A DNA stretch of 60,307 nucleotides from Nocardia carnea (lineage in GTDB: Bacteria > Actinomycetota > Actinomycetes > Mycobacteriales > Mycobacteriaceae). Below, piece by piece: positions 16,279-24,693 of the stretch. The notes under the pieces are model-generated. The model saw only the letters and a program-made list of their open reading frames with translations. It was not told the origin of the DNA and did no database searches. Made by a program: the position numbers and the translations under genes. How positions within the stretch are numbered: the stretch's first letter is position 1; the number at the start of each line of letters is the position of its first letter. The DNA lies in the NCBI RefSeq assembly GCF_029868855.1, contig NZ_JARWOV010000173.1, positions 1-60,307 of the forward strand. The letters are read 5' to 3'.

Positions 16279-16719
16279 TCAGGTGCGGCGGACATCGCAG
16301 CGACGTACGGCTACGATATCGGGCACACCATCCCGCCCCTGCCCGTGTCCGGACAACAGATCGCGCCAACCGGGCCACGCGCCGTCGCTACCGCGGATCT
16401 CCACCAGTCCGAAGATCAACTCGCCGATGCTCGAATGCACAGTTTTCGGCAGCAGAATCCGGTTACCTACGATGACGACAACGGGTATCAGCATCGCCGA
16501 CGAGCCGACGCCCGGTGAGAGCCCCAACTTCGCCACCAGTATGAGCAGTACCACGAGAGCTGCGAAGAAAGAGCCGAACTGCAGGACGAAGTCGATCAAC
16601 CCGGCAAACGTACTGCGTAGATTCCGTGGCGACGGGTATCGCGTATCCCCGTCGGTCCCGTGATGTCTCGACAGGAAATCCGGCGAATTGGTCAACCCGA
16701 AGGCATCCCCCGAACTCAT
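16279..16719 (-). CDS. RDD-like small membrane protein
   Basis: This protein has 146 residues from ATG 16719. After a polar N-terminus it shows RNLRSTFAGLIDFVLQFGSF, two hydrophobic helices, and HSSIGELIFGLVEIRGSDGA. The pattern resembles RDD proteins (Arg in helix 1, Asp in helix 1, then a G.l..G motif), although the signature is weak. The role is unknown. The 282 bases upstream to the SDR stop (16720-17001) hold nothing I can identify. Confidence 0.55.
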   Translation of the reverse strand: MSSGDAFGLTNSPDFLSRHHGTDGDTRYPSPRNLRSTFAGLIDFVLQFGSFFAALVVLLILVAKLGLSPGVGSSAMLIPVVVIVGNRILLPKTVHSSIGELIFGLVEIRGSDGAWPGWRDLLSGHGQGRDGVPDIVAVRRCDVRRT

Positions 16720-17001
16720 CCATCGATGATGGCACAATTCGTCGCAATCGAGCACATTTGCGGCCACGGTAGGACCGTGGCCGGACCACTCACCGATCCG
16801 GACCCACGAATGTGGAACGAAGCCAACAGAATTGACCGGTCCTGCCGCCAGGGATACGCGCACTCTTGAATCGTCGGCCGACCGACCTCGAACGACCGGT
16901 GGGCCGCACGCGGGCCTGCGGCGAAGTGCGGAGTCTTCCTGCCGCACACAGCTGAAGGCCGCGTGTCGGATCTGGTGCTCTGACTGCGGCGGGTTGCCGG
17001 T

Positions 17002-17841
17002 TCAGGAGTCCGGATTCTCGAGGGCATGCTGGAAGCGGCGCATGCCGCGGATCCAGCGGTCGTAGTCCGATCCTTTGTTCCGGTACATCTGGAGGACCTC
17101 GGGGTGCGGGAGGATGAGGAACTCACCGGCCGCCACGCCGGTCAGAACCGTGTCGGCGACCTCTTCGGGACTGAGTACCGCGCCCGCGGATTTCACAGCG
17201 GTGATCGCCAACCGGCCCGCTTCGGCGTTGTTCTCCGGGATCATCCCTTCCCGGAGCAGTGCCGTATCCACTCCCATCGGGCAAACGCAGCTGACACCGA
17301 TTCCCTTGTCGCCGTAGGTGATCGACAGCCATTCCGCAAAGCCGACGGCGGCGTGTTTGGAGACCGAGTACGGTGCGGAGCCGAGTTGGGTGAGCAGGCC
17401 CGCCGCGGAAGCGGTGCTGACGAAGTAGCCGCTGCCGCGTTCGAGCCAGCCGGGGACGAGCAGGCGCGCGGCGCGGATATGTGCCAGGGTGTTGACCTCG
17501 AGGGCGGCCGACCATTGCGCGTCGGTGCTGTCCAGGCCCGCGCCGCCGCCGATACCGGCGTTCGCGAAATAGAAGTCGACCGGGCCGAAGGCGGATTCCG
17601 CCGCTGTGATCAGCTGCCCGATCACCTCGGGATCGGCGGCGTCACCGCCCGCGGATACCGCGGCGTCCCCGATATCGTCCGCGACCTTCGCCGCGGTGGC
17701 GGGGTCGAGATCGGCGACGACGACCTTCGCGCCGTGCTCGGCCAGCCGGCGGGCCAGTGCCGCGCCGATGCCCGAACCGCCGCCGGTGACAATGGCGGTG
17801 CGGTCCGCGAAGGTGTCCGTTACTGTGCCTGGGGTCTCCAT
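17002..17841 (-). CDS. short-chain dehydrogenase/reductase
   Basis: This 279-residue SDR has cofactor motif TAIVTGGGSGIGAALARRLA and VVADLDPATA, which suggests an NAD-type Asp. It also has YFANAGIGG, the catalytic Ser in FVSTASAAGLLTQLG, and YSVSKHAAVGFAEWL carrying YxxxK. The substrate is unknown. A promoter with an overlapping inverted repeat lies 22-45 bases upstream of the start. Confidence 0.9.
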   Translation of the reverse strand: METPGTVTDTFADRTAIVTGGGSGIGAALARRLAEHGAKVVVADLDPATAAKVADDIGDAAVSAGGDAADPEVIGQLITAAESAFGPVDFYFANAGIGGGAGLDSTDAQWSAALEVNTLAHIRAARLLVPGWLERGSGYFVSTASAAGLLTQLGSAPYSVSKHAAVGFAEWLSITYGDKGIGVSCVCPMGVDTALLREGMIPENNAEAGRLAITAVKSAGAVLSPEEVADTVLTGVAAGEFLILPHPEVLQMYRNKGSDYDRWIRGMRRFQHALENPDS

Positions 17842-17862
17842 ATCGGCACCCTATCCCGTATT

Positions 17863-17886
17863 GCGACACAAGACTATATATGTCGC
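17863..17886 (-). promoter_or_regulatory. operator over the SDR promoter
   Basis: GCGACA (17863-17868) and TGTCGC (17881-17886) are inverted repeats 12 bases apart around an AT-rich centre. On the minus strand the centre carries TATAGT, a good -10 box for the SDR gene at 17841. The overlap suggests repression by an unidentified regulator. Confidence 0.45.
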
Positions 17887-17936
17887 TTAATCCATGCTCG
17901 GCGGCAGTTCGGAGTGGGTAACGCCGTGCCGGCTCG

Positions 17937-18431
17937 TCAATCGGGTTCGGCCAGGCGTTCCAGTAGCGGTGCGGTGCGTGGGCCCACCAGTTCCTGCATC
18001 ACCAGGGCCATATTGGTGCGCACCACGCCGGGGACCTTCAATATCTGACCGGTGATCCGATAGAGGTCGTCGGCGTCGCGGGCGACCACCCGGACGGTGA
18101 GGTCGGTGGGGCCGGTCATACCGCAGACCTCGGTCACCTCCGGAATTTCCGCCAGTTCGCCGACCACCGCATCGAGGCGGTGCTGATCCACCACGACCGC
18201 CACGAAGGCGGAGAGTCGATAGCCCAGGGCGCGCGGCTGCACCCGGAGTTCGAAACTGCCCAGGACCCCCGCGGCTTCCCAGCGGGCGAGCCGGGCTTGC
18301 ACCGTATTGCGGGAGAGTCCGAGCCGGGCGGCCAGTTCCACACCGGTGGCCCGGGGGCTGGCGGTCAGCTCGAGTAGTAGCCGCGCGTCCGTGGCGTCCA
18401 GTACCGGGCTGGTGGTTTCTCGACTGGTCAT
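17937..18431 (-). CDS. Lrp/AsnC-family regulator, BkdR-like by position
   Basis: This protein has 164 residues from ATG 18431. The N-terminal winged HTH is LDATDARLLLELTASPRATG followed by ELAARLGLSRNTVQARLARWEAAGVL. The C-terminal RAM ligand-binding domain includes AFVAVVVDQHRLDAV and VCGMTGPTDLTVRVVARDADDL. It is divergent from the branched-chain dehydrogenase operon, the arrangement known for the Lrp-type activator BkdR. The assignment as regulator of that operon is inference. Confidence 0.88.
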   Translation of the reverse strand: MTSRETTSPVLDATDARLLLELTASPRATGVELAARLGLSRNTVQARLARWEAAGVLGSFELRVQPRALGYRLSAFVAVVVDQHRLDAVVGELAEIPEVTEVCGMTGPTDLTVRVVARDADDLYRITGQILKVPGVVRTNMALVMQELVGPRTAPLLERLAEPD

Positions 18432-18465
18432 AAAGCGCAGTATGACAGCAGAACCGCCCCCTATT

Positions 18466-18505
18466 CTGCGCACACTGCTCAGTTTCCGGATCGAGACTTG
18501 CGCAG
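18466..18505. promoter_or_regulatory. possible Lrp binding sites in the bkd divergent region
   Basis: CTGCGCA (18466-18472) and TGCGCAG (18499-18505) are inverted copies 26 bases apart. A further GCGCAG lies at 18435-18440. Spaced half sites suit an Lrp-type octamer; this is only a pattern match. Confidence 0.3.
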
Positions 18506-18575
18506 TTCGCCTAAGCGTGGATGCTGTGTGTTGTAGGCCACATCAGCGCGTGACCCGCGTGAGGAGGCGAGGCCG

Positions 18576-19691
18576 ATGCCCGGCACAACCGAGTATCCGG
18601 TGCAACTGATCCAGCCCGACGGCGCTCGGGTGCACAACCCGGAATATCAGGCCTTGGTCGCCGATATCGGGCCGGATGAACTATGGCAGCTCTACGAAGA
18701 TCTGGTGGTGAGCCGCCGGATCGATACCGAGGCCGTCGCCCTGGCCCGGCAGGGGCAGCTCGGTCTGTGGGCGCCCGGCGAAGGGCAGGAAGCCGCACAG
18801 GTCGGTTCGGCACACGCGCTGCAGCCCGACGACTATGTGTTCAGCAGCTACCGCGAAGCGGCGGTCGCGTACTGCCGCGGAGTGGACCCGGGCGTCATCA
18901 CCACGATGTGGCGCGGGGTCGCACACTCGTCGTGGGATCCGGAAGAGATCAATATGACCAATCCGGCGATCGTGGTGGGCGCACAGGGTCTGCACGCCAC
19001 CGGATACGCCTATGCCGCCCACCTCGACGGGGCGGAGATCGCCACCATTGCCTATTTCGGTGACGGCGCCACCAGTCAGGGCGATATTGCCGAGGCCCTC
19101 ACCTTCGCTTCCACCTGGAGTGCCCCGGTGGTGTTCTTCTGCCAGAACAACCATTGGGCGATCAGCGAACCCGTTCATCTGCAGAGCGCGACCCCGATCG
19201 CGCAGCGGGCGGTCGGGCACGGGATCCCGGCGAGCCGGGTGGACGGTAACGATGTGCTGGCCGTACTGGCCGTCACCCGCCGGGCGGCCGCCCGTGCCCG
19301 CACCGGGGGTGGGCCCTCCTTCGTCGAGGCCATCACCTACCGAATGGGTCCGCACACCACCGCCGACGACCCCACCCGCTACCGCACCGCCGCGGAAACC
19401 GGGGAATGGGCCCGCCGCGACCCGATCCTGCGGATGCGGCGGCTACTCGACCGCGAGGGCCTGTTCGATCCGGCGACACAGCAGCGGGTGGACGACCGCG
19501 CGGACGAGGTGGCGCACCGGATCCGGTCGGCCACGCTGACCATGCCCGATCCCGACCCGCTGGAACTGTTCGACCACGTCTACGCGACCCCGCATCCTGT
19601 CGTCGCGGCCCAGCGCCGGGACTACGCCGACTACCTGGCCGCCGGCGATTACGTCGCGCCCACCCGGCGCGAGGAAGGAGTCCGCTCATGA
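18576..19691 (+). CDS. bkdA: 2-oxoacid dehydrogenase E1 alpha (branched-chain type)
   Basis: This 371-residue protein has the thiamine diphosphate motif AYFGDGATSQGDIAEALTFA, later FFCQNNHWAISEPV, and substrate-loop residues EAITYRMGPHTTADDPTRYR. It is the size of single-chain E1 alpha of BCKDH/PDH. With E1 beta it decarboxylates 2-oxoacids and passes the acyl group to E2. The divergent Lrp gene and the mms operon 12 kb away favour branched-chain substrates. Its stop overlaps the next start (ATGA). Confidence 0.88.
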   Translation: MPGTTEYPVQLIQPDGARVHNPEYQALVADIGPDELWQLYEDLVVSRRIDTEAVALARQGQLGLWAPGEGQEAAQVGSAHALQPDDYVFSSYREAAVAYCRGVDPGVITTMWRGVAHSSWDPEEINMTNPAIVVGAQGLHATGYAYAAHLDGAEIATIAYFGDGATSQGDIAEALTFASTWSAPVVFFCQNNHWAISEPVHLQSATPIAQRAVGHGIPASRVDGNDVLAVLAVTRRAAARARTGGGPSFVEAITYRMGPHTTADDPTRYRTAAETGEWARRDPILRMRRLLDREGLFDPATQQRVDDRADEVAHRIRSATLTMPDPDPLELFDHVYATPHPVVAAQRRDYADYLAAGDYVAPTRREEGVRS

Positions 19692-20662
19692 TCACCACAT
19701 TCGCCGCGGCGCTCAACGCCGGGTTGCGTACCGCGCTGGAGGACGACCCCAAGGTGGTGCTGATGGGTGAGGACATCGGCCGGCTGGGTGGTGTGTTCCG
19801 GGTGACCGATACGCTGCAGAAGGATTTCGGCGACCGCCGCGTGATCGATACGCCCCTGGCCGAATCCGGCATCGTGGGCACGGCGTTCGGGATGGCGTTG
19901 CGCGGTTATCGGCCGGTGTGCGAAATCCAGTTCGACGGTTTCGTCTACCCCGCCTTCGATCAGATCGTCTCGCAGGTGGCCAAGATCCACTACCGGACGC
20001 GGGGAAGGGTGGCCGCTCCGCTGACCATCCGCATCCCCTTCGGGGGCGGGATCGGTTCGGTGGAGCATCATTCCGAATCGCCGGAGGCGTATTTCGCGCA
20101 TACCGCGGGTCTGCGGGTGGTTTCGCCGAGTAACCCGGCGGACGCCTACACGATGATCCGCCAGGCGATCGCACTCGACGATCCGGTGATCTTCTTCGAA
20201 CCCAAACGCCGCTACTGGGACAAGGCCGAATTCGACCCCGCGGCAATCGATTCGCTTCCCCTGGACCGGGCGCGGGTCTGCGTACCGGGTTCGGATGCCA
20301 CACTGGTCGCGTACGGGGGTACGGTCGCCACCGCGTTGGCCGCGGCGGAAATCGCTACGGAAGAGGGCCTTTCGCTCGAGGTGATCGATCTGCGCAGTCT
20401 GGCGCCGCTGGATATCGACACCATCGCCGAATCGGTGGACCGGACCGGCCGGCTGATCGTGGTGCACGAAGCGCCGGTCACCGGCGGAATCGGCGGGGAG
20501 ATCGCGGCCCGGATCACCGAACGCTGTTTCTATCGCCTCGAGGCCCCGGTCCGGCGGGTCGGCGGATTCGATATTCCCTACCCTCCGGCTAAGCTCGAAA
20601 AGCATCACCTGCCCGACCCGGACCGCATCCTGGCGGCGGTCGACAGCACACTTGCCGCCTGA
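19688..20662 (+). CDS. bkdB: 2-oxoacid dehydrogenase E1 beta
   Basis: This 324-residue protein has MGEDIGRLGGVFRVTDTLQK, DTPLAESGIVGTAFGMALRG and QFDGFVYPAFDQIVSQVAK in the N-terminal pyrimidine-binding half. The transketolase C domain contains SLEVIDLRSLAPLDIDTI and VHEAPVTGGIGGEIAA. It is translated by ATGA overlap with E1 alpha and is followed with no gap by E2. Confidence 0.9.
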   Translation: MITTFAAALNAGLRTALEDDPKVVLMGEDIGRLGGVFRVTDTLQKDFGDRRVIDTPLAESGIVGTAFGMALRGYRPVCEIQFDGFVYPAFDQIVSQVAKIHYRTRGRVAAPLTIRIPFGGGIGSVEHHSESPEAYFAHTAGLRVVSPSNPADAYTMIRQAIALDDPVIFFEPKRRYWDKAEFDPAAIDSLPLDRARVCVPGSDATLVAYGGTVATALAAAEIATEEGLSLEVIDLRSLAPLDIDTIAESVDRTGRLIVVHEAPVTGGIGGEIAARITERCFYRLEAPVRRVGGFDIPYPPAKLEKHHLPDPDRILAAVDSTLAA

Positions 20663-22252
20663 GTGCCCCGCCACCCTGACGCCCAGCCGGAGGTGCCCAC
20701 CGTGGACGATGCCGCAACCGCCGAATCCGGTGAGATCCTGGAATTCCGGCTGCCCGACCTCGGCGAGGGACTCACCGACGCCGAACTACAGAACTGGACC
20801 GTCGCGGTGGGCGACGAGGTCGAACTGAACCAGACCATCGCCGAGGTGGAAACGGCGAAGGCGGTGGTCGCGCTGCCCTCGCCGTTCGCCGGCACCGTGG
20901 TGGAACTGCTCGCCGAACCGGGTTCGACGGTCGAGGTGGGGGCGCCGTTGCTGCGTATCCGCACCACCGCGCCCGCGCCGGGTGGGAACGGCCGTACCTC
21001 GGTACTCGTCGGCTATGGGCCGGAGACCGGGAATCAACCGTCGCGCCGGCGTCGGATGCGTGCCGCGGCGTCCGCGCCGCCGGCGGAGACGAAGCCCGCC
21101 GGGGTCGATTACGAGGGCGGCGTCATCGGCGCGGATCCGGGCGCCGCGACCGGGGACGAGACAGCCGCGGCGCGTGCGGAAGGGGTAGAACACGCGGAGG
21201 ATCTTGCCGGCCCCGGGGCATACTCCGGCGGTCGTTCGCCGGCCGAGAACGAACGGGGTACGCGGCCCGATGAGCCAGGTGGGAGCCGCATCACGGCGGC
21301 ACCGCCCGGTGCACAACACGGTGGGGACCTTCTCGGCGCGGGGCTCGGCGGTGGCCGGGTCGCCGCCACTCCCGGTGCGCGAAAGCTGGCGCGGGAGCTG
21401 GGGATCGACCTCTGGCATGTGGCCGGTTCGGGGCCGGAAGGCGCGGTCACCGTCGCGGACGTTCGCGGTGCGGTGCCGGTATCGGAACCCCAACCGCGCG
21501 AGCACACCGCCGAGGAGGTCCCGCGTATCGAGCAGCGGGCCGACGGGTCGGCTCGGGAGGTGCGCACACCGATCTCCGGTATCCGGAAGCGGACCGCGGC
21601 CGCCATGGTCGCCAGCGCCCGCACGATCCCGCAGGCGTCGACCTCCAGCTCGGTCGATATCACGGCGTCGCTGGAACTGCTCGATCATCTGCGCGCCACC
21701 AAGACCTTCGAGGGACTGACTCCCACACCGCTGGCCTTGGTCGCGAAATCGGTTCTCGCCGCGCTGGCCGAGTACCCCGGAATCAACACCTACTGGGACG
21801 AGGCGAAATCGGAGATCGTCACCAGGTACTACGTCAACCTGGGTATCGCGGTGGCCACCGAACGCGGACTGCTCGTACCCAACATCAAAGACGCGCAGAC
21901 GCTGAGCCTGCGGGAACTGTGCCGCGAGATCGGCTGGCTGGCGCAGACCGCCCGCGACGGCCGGGCGGGCCTGTCCGATCTGCGGGGCGGGACATTCACC
22001 ATTTCCAACGTCGGCGTGTTCGGGGTCGAGTCGGGAACACCGCTGGTCAACCCGGGCGAGGCCGCGATTCTGTGTGTCGGCGCGGTGGCCTCGCGGCCAT
22101 GGGTCTTCCGCGGTGAGCTGGCCGTGCGCTCGGTGGTCACACTGACGCTGAGTTTCGACCACCGCATGATCGATGGTGAACTGGCGGCCCGGTTCCTGGC
22201 CACGGTCGCCGGCGCGCTGGAAGATCCGCTGACTCTGCTCGCGCGTATCTGA
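20663..22252 (+). CDS. bkdC: dihydrolipoyl acyltransferase E2
   Basis: This 529-residue protein starts at GTG directly after the E1 beta TGA. Domain order: lipoyl domain at about residues 27-100 with the modified Lys at 66 (EVETAKAVVA), a long low-complexity linker at about 105-230, a peripheral E3-binding domain near 233-270 (VAATPGARKLARELGIDLWH) and a catalytic domain from about 290. The active site is SFDHRMIDG with His 500 and Asp 504. The linker is Gly/Ala/Glu-rich, has Arg-rich RRRRMR near its start, and is longer than usual. No E3 gene is adjacent, so a shared lipoamide dehydrogenase is implied. Confidence 0.9.
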   Translation: MPRHPDAQPEVPTVDDAATAESGEILEFRLPDLGEGLTDAELQNWTVAVGDEVELNQTIAEVETAKAVVALPSPFAGTVVELLAEPGSTVEVGAPLLRIRTTAPAPGGNGRTSVLVGYGPETGNQPSRRRRMRAAASAPPAETKPAGVDYEGGVIGADPGAATGDETAAARAEGVEHAEDLAGPGAYSGGRSPAENERGTRPDEPGGSRITAAPPGAQHGGDLLGAGLGGGRVAATPGARKLARELGIDLWHVAGSGPEGAVTVADVRGAVPVSEPQPREHTAEEVPRIEQRADGSAREVRTPISGIRKRTAAAMVASARTIPQASTSSSVDITASLELLDHLRATKTFEGLTPTPLALVAKSVLAALAEYPGINTYWDEAKSEIVTRYYVNLGIAVATERGLLVPNIKDAQTLSLRELCREIGWLAQTARDGRAGLSDLRGGTFTISNVGVFGVESGTPLVNPGEAAILCVGAVASRPWVFRGELAVRSVVTLTLSFDHRMIDGELAARFLATVAGALEDPLTLLARI

Positions 22253-22357
22253 GCAGCCTCGCCGACAGGTGAATTTTCGGGTAGTCGCGTGGACTTCGCC
22301 CGCCACGCGCGCGTACGGTGACGAAATCTGTTCCAGACTCTTGGACGAGGAGCTGCG

Positions 22358-23173
22358 GTGCACGCGGTACTGATCTCGGCTGAAGAACTCCGGGAATCGA
22401 CGGAAGAAAACCTGCGCCTGCTGGACGTCCGCTGGCAGCTGGGTGACCCCGAGGGGCCACAGCAGTACCAGAACGGCCACATCCCGGGCGCGGTGTTCGT
22501 GGACCTCGATACCGAACTCGCCGCCTTACCCACCCCGGCCCTGGGCCGGCACCCGCTGCCGGACCCCGAGCAGCTCCAGAAATGCGCGCGCAGCTGGGGT
22601 CTGTGCGCGGGGGATCCGGTCGTGGTCTACGACGCACTCGGCGGTATGTCGGCCGCGCGGGCGTGGTGGCTGCTGCGCTGGGCCGGGATCACCGATGTGC
22701 GCATCCTCGACGGCGGGCTGCCCGCATGGCTGCGCAGTGGTGGTGAGCTGGCGACCGGGGTGGAACCGGACCCCGAACTCGGCGATATCGAACTCCGGCC
22801 GGGCCGGCTACCGGTGATCGACGCCGATGCCGCCGCCCGCTGGGAGGGCGTGCTGATCGATGCCCGCGCCGCCGAACGGTATCGCGGCGAACAAGAACCG
22901 GTGGACCCCCGCGCCGGGCACATTCCCGGCGCGATCAGCGTCCCGACCAGCGAGAACCTCGACGAGGACGGCTGCTTCCTGCCGCCGGAACTGCTGCGCC
23001 GGCGATACCGGGATCTCGGCGACGAGCCGGTCGCGGTGTACTGCGGATCGGGAATCACCGCCGCGCATGCCATCGCGGCGCTGGCGGTGGTGGGTGTGGA
23101 GGCGGCCCTGTATCCGGGGTCGTGGTCGCAGTGGGCGCACGATTCCAAACGGCCCGTGGCGACGGGTGCCTGA
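22358..23173 (+). CDS. thiosulfate/3-mercaptopyruvate sulfurtransferase
   Basis: This 271-residue protein starts at GTG after GAGGAG. It has two rhodanese domains. The first, with YQNGHIPGAVFVDLD and YDALGGMSAARAWWLLRWAG, lacks the catalytic Cys. The second, with VLIDARAAERYRG and VAVYCGSGITAAH, carries the catalytic Cys near residue 230. This is the normal tandem layout. It transfers sulfane sulfur to cyanide or thiols. Confidence 0.9.
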   Translation: MHAVLISAEELRESTEENLRLLDVRWQLGDPEGPQQYQNGHIPGAVFVDLDTELAALPTPALGRHPLPDPEQLQKCARSWGLCAGDPVVVYDALGGMSAARAWWLLRWAGITDVRILDGGLPAWLRSGGELATGVEPDPELGDIELRPGRLPVIDADAAARWEGVLIDARAAERYRGEQEPVDPRAGHIPGAISVPTSENLDEDGCFLPPELLRRRYRDLGDEPVAVYCGSGITAAHAIAALAVVGVEAALYPGSWSQWAHDSKRPVATGA

Positions 23174-23259
23174 CCAGGGCGATGCCCAACGGCAGTGCCG
23201 CCGGGGATGCCCGAATATCGGTTCGCTCTGCGGGCGAAGGTGTCTCGCGGAATCGCATA

Positions 23260-23994
23260 TCAGCCGCACCGTGCCGCGATATCGCGCAATACCGTGTGGT
23301 CTGCCCCGGTGACCGGGAGCTGATAGCGCACGGCGACGGTGAGGTATCTGCCCGCGTAGTAACAGTGCCCCGGGCGCGACGGTGGCAACCACTCGGCGGG
23401 TGTGCTGTCGCTTTTATCGGTATTGGTCGCGCGGTCGGTGACCTGCAAGTTGTAGTCGATATCGTTCGCGAAGCGGATGCGCTGCGCGGATGGCCACGCG
23501 GCGGCTCCCATATCCCAGGCGGCAGCCAGCGGATAGATATGGTCGACGGGCAGCTGCCGGGCGTTCTCCTTGCTGAACACCATCCGGTTACCGGTGTACG
23601 GATCCGCCAGGATGCCGGACTCGACGACGCAGCCCCCGGTGCCCGGCCGGTATGCGATATCCACCAGTTGACGGGCGAGCACATTGTTGCGGGTATCGCA
23701 TCCGTCGTGACCGCCCGGGCCGTCGTGATCATCGGACCAGGCGGGCCCGAAAACGCAACCCTGCCCGGCCCCGCAGTCACGCTCGTACCCGGCGATGTCC
23801 GGGCGTTCGGAAACCACCCGGACCACGGCGAGGAGCTGTTCCAACTGGGCGCGCCCGGGACTCCCGGGTGCCGGCCGAAGACCCGGCGGGACCGCGCAGG
23901 CGGCGACCAGGCCGAACATGCAGGCGGTGAGCAATGCGGAAACCGTGTGAATCTTCCCCCATGTCGTCACGGTCACCGGTATACCCGAGGCCAC
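23260..23994 (-). CDS. predicted lipoprotein HNH endonuclease (DUF1524/GmrSD-type)
   Basis: This 244-residue protein starts at ATG. An N-terminal signal segment (VSALLTACMFGLVAACAVPP) contains a lipobox LVAAC with Cys 33, which suggests a lipid-anchored extracytoplasmic protein. The nuclease motif is LPVDHIYPLAAAWDMGA, followed by RFANDIDYNLQVTD and NTDKSDSTPAEWLPP: the DH...N...N..K pattern of DUF1524 His-Me finger nucleases. Two further Cys pairs may form disulfides. Exported nucleases of this group are common in actinobacteria; the role is unknown. Confidence 0.75.
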   Translation of the reverse strand: MASGIPVTVTTWGKIHTVSALLTACMFGLVAACAVPPGLRPAPGSPGRAQLEQLLAVVRVVSERPDIAGYERDCGAGQGCVFGPAWSDDHDGPGGHDGCDTRNNVLARQLVDIAYRPGTGGCVVESGILADPYTGNRMVFSKENARQLPVDHIYPLAAAWDMGAAAWPSAQRIRFANDIDYNLQVTDRATNTDKSDSTPAEWLPPSRPGHCYYAGRYLTVAVRYQLPVTGADHTVLRDIAARCG

Positions 23995-24038
23995 CGACAG
24001 TTTCCGCCGGCGCCCGATGGATCAGCGCAGGCGCGGGA

Positions 24039-24401
24039 TCACAGCCAGGCGCGGGCCAGCAGGTCGTCGTTGTCGACCCCGCTGCTACGCGGTGGGAAAC
24101 GCGTGGCGGCCAGGGATTCGATATGTACTCCGTCGTGGCCGATCACCCAGGAACCGCCGCTGTCCAGACATTCGGCGATCTTGGCGAAGGCCGTGAGCAG
24201 GAAGGTGATGGCCTCCTCGGGCCGTTCGGTGTGGGCGAGCCGCTGCGATTCGCCGGGCCGGGACAGATCCAGCCAGATACCGCACTGGCCGTCCAACCGC
24301 ATGCCGACGATCTTGCCGGCATCCACGAAGGTGAACTTCCGCCGCTCCCATGGTGTGGTCGGCGTGTAGCTCTGCTCGAGAACCTGGAGCAGAATTGTCA
24401 T
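24039..24401 (-). CDS. hypothetical protein
   Basis: This protein has 120 residues from ATG 24401, chosen because CGGAGGG lies about 7 bases upstream. It is soluble and has no transmembrane segment. The sequence contains FTFVDAGKIVGMRLDGQCGI and a helical ERPEEAITFLLTAFAKIAECL. No family was recognised. It is divergent from the SNF2 helicase; the 292 bases between them hold no other gene I can support. Confidence 0.6.
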   Translation of the reverse strand: MTILLQVLEQSYTPTTPWERRKFTFVDAGKIVGMRLDGQCGIWLDLSRPGESQRLAHTERPEEAITFLLTAFAKIAECLDSGGSWVIGHDGVHIESLAATRFPPRSSGVDNDDLLARAWL

Positions 24402-24693
24402 GCTGCTGCCCTCCGCTGTTCGATGACGCCGCTGTGTGCTGTGGGGACCGCTGCTTCCGGGCCGGTGTGCGCCGCCTGCCGCGTGCCGTCGCCGGTGCAG
24501 GACAGCTCGCCCGGCGTGGGCTCCGCCCGGCGGGCGTGGATGGCGGATAACAGCGGTGACCAGCGGATATTTCCCAGTATGTGCCGTCGTGGCGGATAAA
24601 TCCAGAAATGGCCCGGCGTGCCGGGGCGGGCGCCGGGCGGGTGCAGGCGGGGACGGTTCACGGCGTGTCGGACCCGGCTGATTGGATGGGAAC

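Noticed and set aside
20786..22480. Minus-strand open frame of about 560 codons opposite bkdC
   Set aside because: Antisense to all E2 domains, with no recognisable motif.
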